DNA of 20,963 bases from DAIOSQ01 sp036752465 (GCA_036752465.1 DAIOSQ010000017.1:1-20963), one strand, 5' to 3'. Counted from the first letter of the stretch, positions 8,581 through 16,511 are shown. Translations and numbers: made by a program. The notes: a model not told the origin generated them from the letters alone.

Positions 8581-9495
8581 TTACGAAGTAAACCCTGTTG
8601 CACGGGGTATATAATCATGAAATGCACTTAGAGCACGTGTAAGTGCCCTTTCTTTTTTCTGAGACATTATACCTTTTTCTCTTTCTTTAGCTGCATGGTC
8701 TGTTACTTCGCGTACAAAAGGTTCTGCAATAATATAAGGCTTCTTTGGCGTGATATTCCATGGTGAGTGTATCATGTCTCTTTGGGAAAATTCTGTCATA
8801 AATGCAGCATCGTCATGCCATCTTATGTTTTCACGTGTAAATACTTTTCCGGTACTTGCAGCTAAGAATGAATCTGCTTGTTCTTCAGTGCAAAGCATCA
8901 TGTCTAATGGCTTATTGCCATATTTATCAGATAAATCCAGTCTTGCACCAGCACTAATGAGTCTTTCCATAAGAGAAAGATCACGATGTGCAGCTGCGTA
9001 ATGTAATGCGGTTTGACCATCTATGTTTTGTATGTTCACATCAGCAGAAAGCGCTAAAAGTCGTTCAATGATTAACGACTGTTGATGTCCGCCAAATAAG
9101 TCACACAGATGCGATGAGCCTTTTGCAATAGCAAGCATTAATGGTGTTTTACCGACAAGGTCTACCGCATGTATTTGCTGGAGCATATCAGTTGTGTCAG
9201 TGACAATATCGTCATCTAGAAGCATTAAGGCTTCATCTATTTTTGTATTAGCTATTGCCTGCATTAATGGTGTATTACCAAAGAAGCGCTCTTTACAATG
9301 GATTAATTTGCATCCACCCAATTCCTCATAAGATTCAGGGTATTTTATTAATATTGCACTGATCAATTCTCTTGAATGCAGTCCCATAGCTTGATGAAGT
9401 ATAGAAAGCAAGTACAATTTATTGATGTGCAAATCGGATGCTTCACCCCTTGAAGAAATACTAAAAGGCATAAATAGCTCGTCATTCAAACACAT
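8581..9495 (-). CDS. ankyrin-repeat protein
   Basis: The 304-residue protein carries three to four ankyrin repeats in its middle. Their first-helix signatures are GNTPLMQAI (73-81), GKTPLMLAI (115-123), GQTALHYAA (160-168) and a degenerate GNKPLDMML (193-201). Repeats of this kind mediate protein-protein contacts. The N-terminal 70 and C-terminal 100 residues are unrecognised, and the tail is basic (KEREKGIMSQKKERAL). There is no signal peptide. The start is well supported by AGGAGA (9508-9503) 7 bases before ATG, and TACAAT (9540-9535, minus strand) may be its -10 box. Ankyrin proteins are frequent among secreted effectors of intracellular Legionellales, but the sequence does not show secretion. 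Confidence 0.9.
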   Translation of the reverse strand: MCLNDELFMPFSISSRGEASDLHINKLYLLSILHQAMGLHSRELISAILIKYPESYEELGGCKLIHCKERFFGNTPLMQAIANTKIDEALMLLDDDIVTDTTDMLQQIHAVDLVGKTPLMLAIAKGSSHLCDLFGGHQQSLIIERLLALSADVNIQNIDGQTALHYAAAHRDLSLMERLISAGARLDLSDKYGNKPLDMMLCTEEQADSFLAASTGKVFTRENIRWHDDAAFMTEFSQRDMIHSPWNITPKKPYIIAEPFVREVTDHAAKEREKGIMSQKKERALTRALSAFHDYIPRATGFTS

Positions 9496-9594
9496 AATTT
9501 TATCTCCTACTGCTGTCCTGAAACTACCGGCTTCATTGTAGCAGCCGACATGAATGAGTAATCTTGTTTTTTTCGTTCTAAAGGATCTGCACCC

Positions 9595-10581
9595 CTAGAA
9601 TTCTGTGTGTTGCAATAGTTTGGCTAAATCCTTGGTAAAATAAGAAATAATCAAATCACTACCGGCTCTTTTAATGGCCAATAATGACTCAATCATGGCG
9701 GCTTGTTCTGCTACGATACCCTGCGCTGCTGCGCACTTGAGCATGGCATACTCACCACTGACTTGATAGGCGCATAGCGGGACTTCCGGAAATTGTTGTT
9801 TGATGGCATAAATCACATCCAGATAGTGCATGGCTGGCTTGACCATCAGTATATCAGCGCCCTCTTGCAGATCCAGCATGGCCTCGCGCACCCCTTCTTG
9901 TCGATTGGCTGGATTCATTTGATAGCTTTTGCGGTCACCGAATTTGGGCGCTCCCTGTGCGGCATCACGGAACGGACCATAAAAATGTGAGGCATATTTG
10001 ACGGCATAGCTTAATATCGCAACCTCGTGATGACCATGCAAATCAAGCTGTTGACGGACGGCATGCACCATGCCATCCGTCATACTGCTGGGGGCAACCC
10101 AATCGGCGCCGGCATCAGCAAGGCTGACTGCTTGCTGGGCCAAATGTACTAAAGTTTCGCTATGTTGAATCTGTTGCTGGTCTAAAATACCACAATGACC
10201 ATGATCGGTGTACTCACACAAACAGAGATCAGCAATAATCAAGAGTTGTGGATAGTGCTGGCGGATGTAACGTATGGCTTGCTGCACAATGCCATCGCGC
10301 AAGCAGGCCGCGCTGCCCTGCGGATCTTTATAGGCTGGGATCCCAAACAGCAGTACGGCTGATACGCCCAAGGCTGCAATGGTTTCTAATTCGCGTGCTA
10401 AGCCTGTAAGTGTCAATTGATAATGATCAGGCATGTTGCGGATGGCTTGATTTTGGTCGATGTCTGCGCGGATGAATAGGGGGGCAATAAATTGCTCGAT
10501 GCGCAAGTGAGTTTCTTGCAGCATTTTACGCACAGTAGCCGAACGACGCAGTCGTGTTAAGCGCAACGGGAGGTGAGTCAT
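9595..10581 (-). CDS. hemB: porphobilinogen synthase (delta-aminolevulinic acid dehydratase)
   Basis: HemB joins two molecules of 5-aminolevulinate into porphobilinogen, the first pyrrole of haem synthesis. The 328-residue protein has the zinc-dependent type of active site: C120, C122 and C130 in ADLCLCEYTDHGHCG. The two Schiff-base lysines are K195 in SYAVKYASHFYGPF and K248 in LMVKPAMHYLD. Length is standard. The GAG before the ATG at 10581 is a weak ribosome binding site. The gene diverges from the small plus-strand gene at 10697 and lies upstream of the ankyrin gene with a 99-base gap. Confidence 0.98.
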   Translation of the reverse strand: MTHLPLRLTRLRRSATVRKMLQETHLRIEQFIAPLFIRADIDQNQAIRNMPDHYQLTLTGLARELETIAALGVSAVLLFGIPAYKDPQGSAACLRDGIVQQAIRYIRQHYPQLLIIADLCLCEYTDHGHCGILDQQQIQHSETLVHLAQQAVSLADAGADWVAPSSMTDGMVHAVRQQLDLHGHHEVAILSYAVKYASHFYGPFRDAAQGAPKFGDRKSYQMNPANRQEGVREAMLDLQEGADILMVKPAMHYLDVIYAIKQQFPEVPLCAYQVSGEYAMLKCAAAQGIVAEQAAMIESLLAIKRAGSDLIISYFTKDLAKLLQHTEF

Positions 10582-10635
10582 AGGTTAGCTCGCAGCAATA
10601 ATTGTTTTATTCTCTCACACTGTTGGGAAATGTTC

Positions 10636-10641
10636 TATACT
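10636..10641 (+). promoter_or_regulatory. probable -10 box of the 51-aa gene
   Basis: TATACT at 10636-10641 lies 55 bases before the ATG at 10697 and would give a leader of about 50 bases. No good -35 hexamer is visible at 16-18 bases upstream, so this promoter may be weak or activator-dependent. Confidence 0.4.
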
Positions 10642-10696
10642 AATTCATATACATTATGTAATAAATAAATTCATTTGGTTGTTGTGGGAGAAGCGT

Positions 10697-10852
10697 ATGG
10701 AAACGCAAACAGTTGCTGCATGGGATGATGAAGTGCAAGCTGCTAACCAGGAGCTGGTAACAACGCCGCAGGATTGGCCAATTTCCATTGAACTGGTGGT
10801 GGATACGACCGTGTTGCCGTTGCCGCAAATCATTGTAGAGAATACGCATTAG
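10697..10852 (+). CDS. 51-residue acidic small protein of unknown function
   Basis: The frame runs ATG 10697 to TAG 10850-10852. It has a strong ribosome binding site, GGGAG, 6 bases before the ATG. The protein begins METQTVAAWDDEV, has two tryptophans, is acidic, and has a hydrophobic, valine- and leucine-rich C-terminal half with alternating pattern (ISIELVVDTTVLPLPQIIV). It has no cysteine and no membrane helix of full length. A near-consensus -10 box upstream and a 16-bp inverted repeat starting 13 bases after the stop make a compact transcription unit. I recognise no family. It could be an antitoxin-like or regulatory peptide, but nothing shows this. Confidence 0.6.
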   Translation: METQTVAAWDDEVQAANQELVTTPQDWPISIELVVDTTVLPLPQIIVENTH

Positions 10853-10864
10853 CAGGCCGCACAC

Positions 10865-10910
10865 CGCGTCAAATAGCCCATTAAATGTTCTGTTTGGGCT
10901 ATTTGACGCG
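10865..10910. repeat. perfect 16-bp inverted repeat between converging genes
   Basis: CGCGTCAAATAGCCCA (10865-10880) and its exact reverse complement (10895-10910) flank a 14-base loop. It lies between the stop of the small plus-strand gene (10852) and the stop of the minus-strand gene (10925). This is the place for a bidirectional terminator, but no T-run follows the stem on either strand. It may act as a Rho-linked or mRNA-stabilising hairpin. Confidence 0.85.
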
Positions 10911-10924
10911 ATATGGTATTGGTA

Positions 10925-11440
10925 TTAGTGCAAAGCGAGCATACCCCTGGCAGTCGCTTGAGCATCTGGATGTCTTTGATTTGTTCCAGTTTGTGCAGCG
11001 GGGGCAGTAAAAAAGTCTCCAAGCCAATCGCAGGCACCAGACAGTCCGCCCCCAAAAGTACCCATAAGCCGGGTAACGCTTGCCAGCAATTCCCAAAGAG
11101 GATCCACTACTGCATGGATTGGAAAATAGATGAGACCAGCCCAACATGTTGCAAGATTATAGAAATCATAATCTGATCCGAGAATAGTCATCCATGCTGT
11201 ACCTATGATATCGAAGGGTGTGCTCAGAGTCAAAAAGATGTTTGTACACAGTGTAACGATTGGATTCCAAACCAATTGGACCATCAAGTCCCAGAAAAAC
11301 GCACTTACACTGTCGGTGCTATAGGGCTTAAATAACTTTTCGCAGGGTTCCGCAATCCAGTCATTATTTTCATCTCCACCCTTGAGCACAGTCATTCGTG
11401 CCTTGGTGCCTTTTTCACAGACGTCTTTAAAAAATTGCAT
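10925..11440 (-). CDS. hydrophobic hypothetical protein
   Basis: The 171-residue product has no family I recognise. After a polar N-terminal 45 residues there are two long hydrophobic, tryptophan- and phenylalanine-rich regions, about 46-88 (FFWDLMVQLVWNPIVTLC, then FLTLSTPFDIIG) and 96-130 (CWAGLIYFPIHAVVDPLWEL). These are likely re-entrant or membrane-spanning segments. The tail is polar. There is no cleavable signal peptide. It follows mutS by 63 bases but has its own strong promoter. The style recalls the membrane-segment protein at 7696-8475, which may hint at a related lineage-specific group, though I see no clear sequence match. Confidence 0.72.
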   Translation of the reverse strand: MQFFKDVCEKGTKARMTVLKGGDENNDWIAEPCEKLFKPYSTDSVSAFFWDLMVQLVWNPIVTLCTNIFLTLSTPFDIIGTAWMTILGSDYDFYNLATCWAGLIYFPIHAVVDPLWELLASVTRLMGTFGGGLSGACDWLGDFFTAPAAQTGTNQRHPDAQATARGMLALH

Positions 11441-11473
11441 TTTTATAAACCATTCAAGTTATATCGGTGCTCT

Positions 11474-11502
11474 ATTGTATTAAATTTAATCCTTCGGGTC
11501 AA
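11474..11502 (-). promoter_or_regulatory. sigma70 promoter of the 10925-11440 gene
   Basis: On the minus strand TTGACC (11502-11497), 17 bases and TACAAT (11479-11474) each match consensus at five of six positions. The promoter starts directly after the mutS stop codon and gives a leader of about 27 bases. Confidence 0.8.
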
Positions 11503-11503
11503 G

Positions 11504-14095
11504 TTATTTGTGGTCTTGAGTGGACTCGATCGCCAGCTTGCTATTTTCCAGCGCGGCACATCTAAGAGCTGCTGCGCGGGTTTTAAGTTGATATACCCAT
11601 GCCAATGCTTCTTTGGGCGTCAAATCATCTGCATCAATGGCTAAAATATGCGCAATAATTGCAGTGTATTGTCGGTCTATGTAGGTTGGCTGGGTGGCTT
11701 GCGTAGTTGCGGGCGCGGCAGCGGTTGCGTTTCCCAACATTTGCCGCGCCATCAGCAATACTTCCTGCGGTATGCCAGCCAAGGATGCGACTTCTAAGCC
11801 ATAACTGCTGGCGCCGCAACCGGGTTCAACATGATAGCAAAAAACAATGCCCTGTGCGCTCAGTGTGGCTTTTAAGTGTACATTTCGTATCATGGGATAG
11901 TGGGTTGCTAGGGTGGTCAGTTCGAAATAGTGGGTGGAAAACAACGTATAGGCGCGGATGCTGGTTGCTAGGTAAATACAGCATGCATTGGCCAGGCTCA
12001 TGCCATCATGCGTGCTGGTACCGCGACCAATTTCATCAATGAGCACTAGGCTTTGGTCGGTGGCGTGTCTGAGAATATGTGCTGTTTCGCTCATTTCCAC
12101 CATAAAGGTAGAGCGCCCGGAGGCTAGATCATCACTGGCGCCAATGCGCGTGAAGATGTGATCGATCGGTCCAAGGATGGCTTTGCTGGCAGGCACGTAA
12201 CTGCCGATATGGGCCAACAACACAATCAGTGCTGTTTGGCGCATGTAGGTCGATTTGCCACCCATATTAGGCCCAGTGATCAATAATAACTTGGATTGCT
12301 CGGTCAAATGCAAATCATTGGCGATGAACTTTTCTTGTAATATCGCCTCGATCACGGGGTGTCGACCGTGTTCGATGGCAATGCCGGGTGAGGCCGAAAA
12401 CTCTGGTCGGGCCCAATGCAAACTGTGTGCGCGCTCCGCCAGGGTGCAGAGGACATCCAGGGTCGCCAAAGCCTCTGCCAGATCTTGTAGTGCCGGCAGC
12501 GAGGGAAGGATAGCCTCTAACAGATGTTCATATAGCCACTTTTCCCTGGCCAATGCTTTGCTCTGCGCGGTGAGTACTTGCTCTTCAAAGCTTTTTAATT
12601 CTGCGGTGATATAGCGTTCGGCATGTTTTAGAGTTTGTTTGCGTTGATAATGAGACGGAATTTTTGCCTGGTGACTGTGGGACAGCTCGATATAATACCC
12701 ATGTACACGATTGTAACCAAATTTTAATGCGGCAATACCGGTGCGCGCTTTTTCCGCCTGTTCTAATTGTTGCAGGGTGCCTGTGGCATCTTCACTCAAT
12801 ACTCGCAGGGCGTCCAACTCTTCATCAAAACCAGCTGCTATGACCCCACCATCACGGATCCACATGGGTGGATTGTCTATGATGGCGCTTGCCAATAGTT
12901 GCTGTAACTCTGGCAATGGTTGCAGCTTATCGCGCAAATCATTGAGCAGTGGCGGGTGCGGCGGGGTAAGCAGGTGCTGCAGTGCGGGCAGTAAGGCAAG
13001 GGTTTCTGCCAACTGTACCAAATCTCTTGGCTTGGCTGATTTTAGAGCAATACGCGTGACTATGCGTTGCACATCTGCTACCTGCAAGAGCAGTTCATGC
13101 AAGCTTAGGTGGAGATGTGTTGTTAGTAAGGCCGTGATCACTTCTTGGCGTGCCAGCAGGGTTGCGCTTTGGTATAAGGGTCTTGCCAGCCAGCGCTTCA
13201 GCAAACGGCTACCCATGCTACACGCGGTGCGATCAAGCACATGCAAGACACAATGATCTGCTTTGCCCTGGGTATTCTCAAACAGTTCTAAATGTCGCAC
13301 AGATGCAGCATCTATGTGCAACAAGTCCTGGCTTTTTTCGGTGGTGATATGGGTTAAATGCGGCAGTGCTTGTTTTTGCGTGGTTTTTAAATAATTTAAT
13401 AGACAGCCAATTGCCGGAATTGCCAATGGATACTGCTCTAGCCCAAAGGCACGCATATCCCAAACCTTGAATTGCTCACACAGCAACTCTTGGCTGCGTT
13501 TACGGTCGAATTCCCATAGGGGACGTTTTTTCACGACAATATCAGCGTTGCACCCAGATAGTTGCAGATTTTCTGGTTGCAGCAGCTCTTTGGGTTGTAA
13601 CCTACTGAGAAGAGCAGTCAGCTGTGCCGTGTCGGTTACTTGTGCCACATGGAAGCTGCCGCCACTCAAATCAACCCAGGCTATGCCATACTGGGTTTGT
13701 TGTTGAAACACGGCCAGCAATAAGCTATCTTGTTTGGCATCGAGTAATGCTTCATCGGTGATGGTGCCTGGGGTAATGATACGCACCACTTCGCGCTGCA
13801 TAGGACCTTTACCGGACTCGCCGATTTGCTCGCAAATGGCTACGGATTCGCCTTTTTTGAGTAGGCGCGCCAAGTAATTTTCGAGCGCATGATAGGGGAC
13901 TCCTGCCATTGGGATAGGGCTACCTGCGGACTGGCCGCGGTGCGTTAGGGTTAAATCTAATAGCTGCGCGGCACGTTTGGCATCCTCATAAAATAATTCA
14001 TAAAAATCGCCCATGCGGTATAACAACAACATATCCGCGTAATTTTGTTTGATGCCCCAATATTGTTGCATCATAGGAGTATGGCTTTCGAACAT
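11504..14095 (-). CDS. mutS: DNA mismatch repair protein MutS
   Basis: MutS binds mismatches and small loops as a dimer and recruits MutL. The protein is about 863 residues, close to the E. coli size. The mismatch-reading motif is present near the N-terminus (MGDFYELF), preceded by HTPMMQQYWGIK as in other gammaproteobacteria. The ATPase domain has Walker A GPNMGGKSTYMRQ, the MutS signature LIDEIGRGTSTHDG and the ST-H-Y-FELT region. The C-terminal tail includes a predicted helical dimer segment. ATG at 14095 is used; a GTG three codons upstream (14104) with GAG nearby is an equal alternative. No downstream repair partner is co-transcribed. Confidence 0.98.
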   Translation of the reverse strand: MFESHTPMMQQYWGIKQNYADMLLLYRMGDFYELFYEDAKRAAQLLDLTLTHRGQSAGSPIPMAGVPYHALENYLARLLKKGESVAICEQIGESGKGPMQREVVRIITPGTITDEALLDAKQDSLLLAVFQQQTQYGIAWVDLSGGSFHVAQVTDTAQLTALLSRLQPKELLQPENLQLSGCNADIVVKKRPLWEFDRKRSQELLCEQFKVWDMRAFGLEQYPLAIPAIGCLLNYLKTTQKQALPHLTHITTEKSQDLLHIDAASVRHLELFENTQGKADHCVLHVLDRTACSMGSRLLKRWLARPLYQSATLLARQEVITALLTTHLHLSLHELLLQVADVQRIVTRIALKSAKPRDLVQLAETLALLPALQHLLTPPHPPLLNDLRDKLQPLPELQQLLASAIIDNPPMWIRDGGVIAAGFDEELDALRVLSEDATGTLQQLEQAEKARTGIAALKFGYNRVHGYYIELSHSHQAKIPSHYQRKQTLKHAERYITAELKSFEEQVLTAQSKALAREKWLYEHLLEAILPSLPALQDLAEALATLDVLCTLAERAHSLHWARPEFSASPGIAIEHGRHPVIEAILQEKFIANDLHLTEQSKLLLITGPNMGGKSTYMRQTALIVLLAHIGSYVPASKAILGPIDHIFTRIGASDDLASGRSTFMVEMSETAHILRHATDQSLVLIDEIGRGTSTHDGMSLANACCIYLATSIRAYTLFSTHYFELTTLATHYPMIRNVHLKATLSAQGIVFCYHVEPGCGASSYGLEVASLAGIPQEVLLMARQMLGNATAAAPATTQATQPTYIDRQYTAIIAHILAIDADDLTPKEALAWVYQLKTRAAALRCAALENSKLAIESTQDHK

Positions 14096-14123
14096 GGATA
14101 CCACAGCAGCTCAATGTGTTGCC

Positions 14124-14132
14124 ATTTTAGCA
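14124..14132 (-). promoter_or_regulatory. extended -10 promoter of mutS
   Basis: On the minus strand TGCTAAAAT (14132-14124) is an extended -10 element, with TAAAAT matching five of six positions. No good -35 box lies upstream, which extended -10 promoters do not require. It is about 29 bases before the ATG at 14095. Confidence 0.5.
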
Positions 14133-14388
14133 AATACTCGCCAGCAATGCGATGGTCAGCAGCTTAGAATCCGTTCGTCTGGCACGCTGTGTCATGGTAT
14201 TTTTTACGGCAGATTTGTGATTTAATAAACATTAATTCTACGCATAACACTGGCTTGGTGAAGTATATGAAAATTAACCTTACAAACTTCTTCACTTCGT
14301 GGTAATTTTTGCTAGACTAGGATGTAATGCTGTCTGTTAGTACGTGAACAGTAGTCCCTGGTTTATAAAAATAACAATGGAGAAATGT

Positions 14389-14757
14389 ATGACAAAATTA
14401 TTAAATCTTGCTTTAGCTGGTGCTATGGCATTCTTGTTGGTAGCGTGTGGCGAAAGTGCAAAAAAGCCAGAAGCTGTAGCTAAACCTGTGGAAGAAGCTA
14501 AACCTGTGGAAGAAGCTAAGCCAGTAGCGGAAGAAGCTAAGCCAGCCGAAGCTGCACCTGCTCAGTCCTCTGAAGCAACTCCAGCAGTTGAAGCGAACCA
14601 ACAATCAGCCGAAGCCGCAGCACCTGCTGATGCTGCACAATCAGCTGAAGCCGCAGCACCTGCTGATGCCGCACAAACAGCCGAAGCCGCAGCACCTGCT
14701 GATGCCACTCAAACAGCTGAAGCCGCAGTACCTGCTGATGAGCAACCAGCCAGCTAA
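14389..14757 (+). CDS. alanine/proline-rich repeat lipoprotein
   Basis: The 122-residue product begins with a lipoprotein signal peptide: a short basic start, a hydrophobic stretch and lipobox LLVAC, with C20 as the acylated residue. Glycine at +2 predicts outer-membrane sorting. The mature part is low complexity: KPVEEA-type repeats followed by four copies of a 12-residue AEAAAPADAAQ-like unit. It probably forms an extended, disordered spacer in the periplasm or at the surface; there is no globular domain. ATG 14389 is chosen because GGAG (14379-14382) sits 6 bases before it and the signal peptide starts there; an in-frame ATG at 14377 would lack a ribosome binding site. It is monocistronic. 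Confidence 0.85.
   Translation: MTKLLNLALAGAMAFLLVACGESAKKPEAVAKPVEEAKPVEEAKPVAEEAKPAEAAPAQSSEATPAVEANQQSAEAAAPADAAQSAEAAAPADAAQTAEAAAPADATQTAEAAVPADEQPAS
14605..14748 (+). repeat. four tandem 36-bp repeats inside the lipoprotein gene
   Basis: Units lie at 14605-14640, 14641-14676, 14677-14712 and 14713-14748, each coding for a 12-residue unit. The first three are nearly identical in DNA; the fourth has diverged in its last third. The unit is a multiple of three, so copy-number change keeps the frame. A shorter 18-bp repeat coding for AKPVEE occurs before it (about 14479-14520). Confidence 0.95.
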
Positions 14758-14769
14758 GCATACCTTTCT

Positions 14770-14801
14770 TGCATGCTGGGCAGAGTTGTATCCAGCATGC
14801 A
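14770..14801 (+). terminator. hairpin after the lipoprotein gene, probable terminator
   Basis: TGCATGCTGG (14770-14779) and CCAGCATGCA (14792-14801) form a perfect 10-bp stem with a 12-base loop, 12 bases after the stop codon. Only a mixed, weakly T-rich tail (GTTCTCTTG) follows, so termination may be partial. Confidence 0.55.
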
Positions 14802-14927
14802 GTTCTCTTGATACAAGCACAACACCTAATTGTATGCGCTCCTGCGCATAGGCTTGCCCAAACATACCCGAACAATGACCCCATAACAGGACGACTGGTT
14901 AAACTGGTTTATTAGAGGGGGTGGATT

Positions 14928-14972
14928 ATGAAAACTTGGCCATTACAAGATGCAAAAGCGTATTTGAGTTAG
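14928..14972 (+). pseudogene. 14-codon relic of a Phd/YefM-type antitoxin
   Basis: After a strong purine-rich ribosome binding site (GAGGGGGTGG, 14915-14924) an ATG opens MKTWPLQDAKAYLS and then TAG. This matches the usual N-terminus of Phd-family antitoxins (MKTW-LQ-AKA-LS). The rest of the antitoxin and any toxin are missing; the following 73 bases hold nothing recognisable. The upstream direct repeat ACTGGTT (14894-14900 and 14903-14909) may be a leftover operator. I read this as the remains of a decayed toxin-antitoxin module. Confidence 0.6.
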
Positions 14973-15045
14973 TAAAAAATGCATCCCCTGGTAGCCCGAA
15001 GAAATCACATTAGCAAATTGATTTAAAATGAATTAACGACAGGCC

Positions 15046-16092
15046 TTAGTCTGCTGCTATGTTTTGCTGAGGACCGCTTTCAACTCTTAGTTCTTGAATC
15101 AGGCGCATGAGCTCATAGCAAAGTTTTTGGGTGCCTTCGCCACGGATAGCTGCAATTGGGAAAACCGGTGCATGCCAATCTAACTCTTTCAGTATACGAG
15201 CAACGATCGCTTTCTTTTCTTGTTCATTCAGCATATCAATTTTATTTAGGACTAGCCATCGTGGTTTTTCTAATAAGGCGGGATCATACACTTGCAGCTC
15301 ATTGAGTATGCTCTTGGCTGAGACCACAGGATCGCTGCCGTCTAGCGGGGCCACATCGATCACGTGTAATAAAATGCAGGTTCTGGCAAGATGCTTGAGA
15401 AAACGATGACCAAGTCCAGCACCTGTTGACGCGCCCTCAATCAGGCCAGGAATGTCTGCAATCACAAAACTGTTGTGTACATCTACATCCACCACACCCA
15501 GTGATGGATGTAGGGTGGTAAACGGATAGTCCGCAACTTTCGGTTTGGCACAGGATACTGCACGGATCAAGGTAGACTTACCTGCATTGGGTAGGCCTAA
15601 TAAACCGACATCAGCCAAGACACGCAATTCCAAGCGCAATTGACGAATATCTCCCGGTGAGCCGTTACTGGTTTGACGCGGTGCACGGTTGATGCTGCTC
15701 TTATAGCGGGTGTTTCCCAATCCATGAAAACCACCTTGTGCCACTAACAGTTGATCGCCTGCGACTTTTAGATCGCCAATCATCTCTTCGGTGTCCGTGT
15801 TGAATACCACCGTACCTACAGGCACAGAAATCAACAAATCATTGCCTTTCTTGCCGGTGCAATTCGCCCCCATGCCAGGCTGGCCATTTTCTGCTTTGAA
15901 AGAACGCTTGTATCGGAAGTCAACCAGCGTATTCAGATCATCATCGGCCTGTAAAAAGATGCTGCCTCCGTCGCCACCGTCGCCACCGTCAGGGCCACCT
16001 CTGGGTACATATTTTTCTCGCCTAAAGCTAAGACAGCCACTTCCGCCATGGCCAGCTTCCACTTTGATGATTACTTCGTCGACAAATTTCAT
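15046..16092 (-). CDS. obgE: Obg-family GTPase ObgE/CgtA
   Basis: ObgE is an essential GTPase that assists 50S ribosome assembly and links it to growth control. The 348-residue protein has the glycine-rich Obg fold at 1-160, including RGGPDGGDGGDGG at 31-43. The G domain follows with G1 GLPNAGKST at 166-174, G3 DIPG at 213-216 and G4 NKID at 283-286. The C-terminus is short. The ATG at 16092 is not preceded by a clear ribosome binding site. It is the third gene after rplU and rpmA, with a longer gap of 125 bases before it, as in many bacteria. Confidence 0.98.
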   Translation of the reverse strand: MKFVDEVIIKVEAGHGGSGCLSFRREKYVPRGGPDGGDGGDGGSIFLQADDDLNTLVDFRYKRSFKAENGQPGMGANCTGKKGNDLLISVPVGTVVFNTDTEEMIGDLKVAGDQLLVAQGGFHGLGNTRYKSSINRAPRQTSNGSPGDIRQLRLELRVLADVGLLGLPNAGKSTLIRAVSCAKPKVADYPFTTLHPSLGVVDVDVHNSFVIADIPGLIEGASTGAGLGHRFLKHLARTCILLHVIDVAPLDGSDPVVSAKSILNELQVYDPALLEKPRWLVLNKIDMLNEQEKKAIVARILKELDWHAPVFPIAAIRGEGTQKLCYELMRLIQELRVESGPQQNIAAD

Positions 16093-16217
16093 AAGTTAGT
16101 ACAATCTATTTTAATCGTGCTGATACGGCAGTCTAATGGCTCTAGCGTGAGGTGTATTGCCAACAGACCTTAAAGGATGCATGGGATTGCTGCCGTGTTG
16201 AACAATAGTCGATACGC

Positions 16218-16499
16218 TTAGACCTGCTGGTCTTCTGGTATCTGCAGTGGATCTATCATAACGAATTTACGATTATGTAGCCCTTTGCAAACAAACTTCA
16301 CGTAACCTGTTATTTTCGCATACAGGGTGTGATCGCGGCCCAAACCTACACCGAGACCTGCGTGAAAACGGGTGCCTCGTTGCCGAACTAAAATTTCGCC
16401 GGCATTTACCAATTGGCCGCCATAACGTTTCACACCAAGGTACTTAGGATTCGAATCACGTCCGTTACGTGTACTGCCACCCGCTTTCTTATGTGCCAT
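16218..16499 (-). CDS. rpmA: 50S ribosomal protein L27
   Basis: L27 sits near the peptidyl-transferase centre, where its N-terminal tail contacts tRNA. The 93-residue protein begins MAHKKAGGSTRNGRDS and includes YLGVKRYGGQ and ILVRQRGTRFHAG, all diagnostic. It lacks the N-terminal extension that is cleaved in Firmicutes. It follows rplU with a gap of 12 bases and precedes obgE. Confidence 0.99.
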   Translation of the reverse strand: MAHKKAGGSTRNGRDSNPKYLGVKRYGGQLVNAGEILVRQRGTRFHAGLGVGLGRDHTLYAKITGYVKFVCKGLHNRKFVMIDPLQIPEDQQV

Positions 16500-16511
16500 T
16501 GCTGTTCCCCG

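Noticed and set aside
12741..13256. 171-codon plus-strand frame inside mutS
   Set aside because: It lies wholly antisense to the conserved mutS core and has the serine/cysteine-rich composition of a shadow frame.
14605..14748. Tandem repeats as a CRISPR array
   Set aside because: The units are directly adjacent with no spacers and translate in frame within a lipoprotein.
14537..14884. Minus-strand 115-codon frame opposite the lipoprotein repeats
   Set aside because: It is the mirror of the repeat region, giving repetitive leucine/arginine/glutamine text without a start signal.
16093..16217. Distant ACGGCAG/CTGCCGT pair and TAAAAT box between rpmA and obgE as an obgE promoter or terminator
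   Set aside because: The arms are about 60 bases apart and the matching -35 is poor, so no feature can be claimed.
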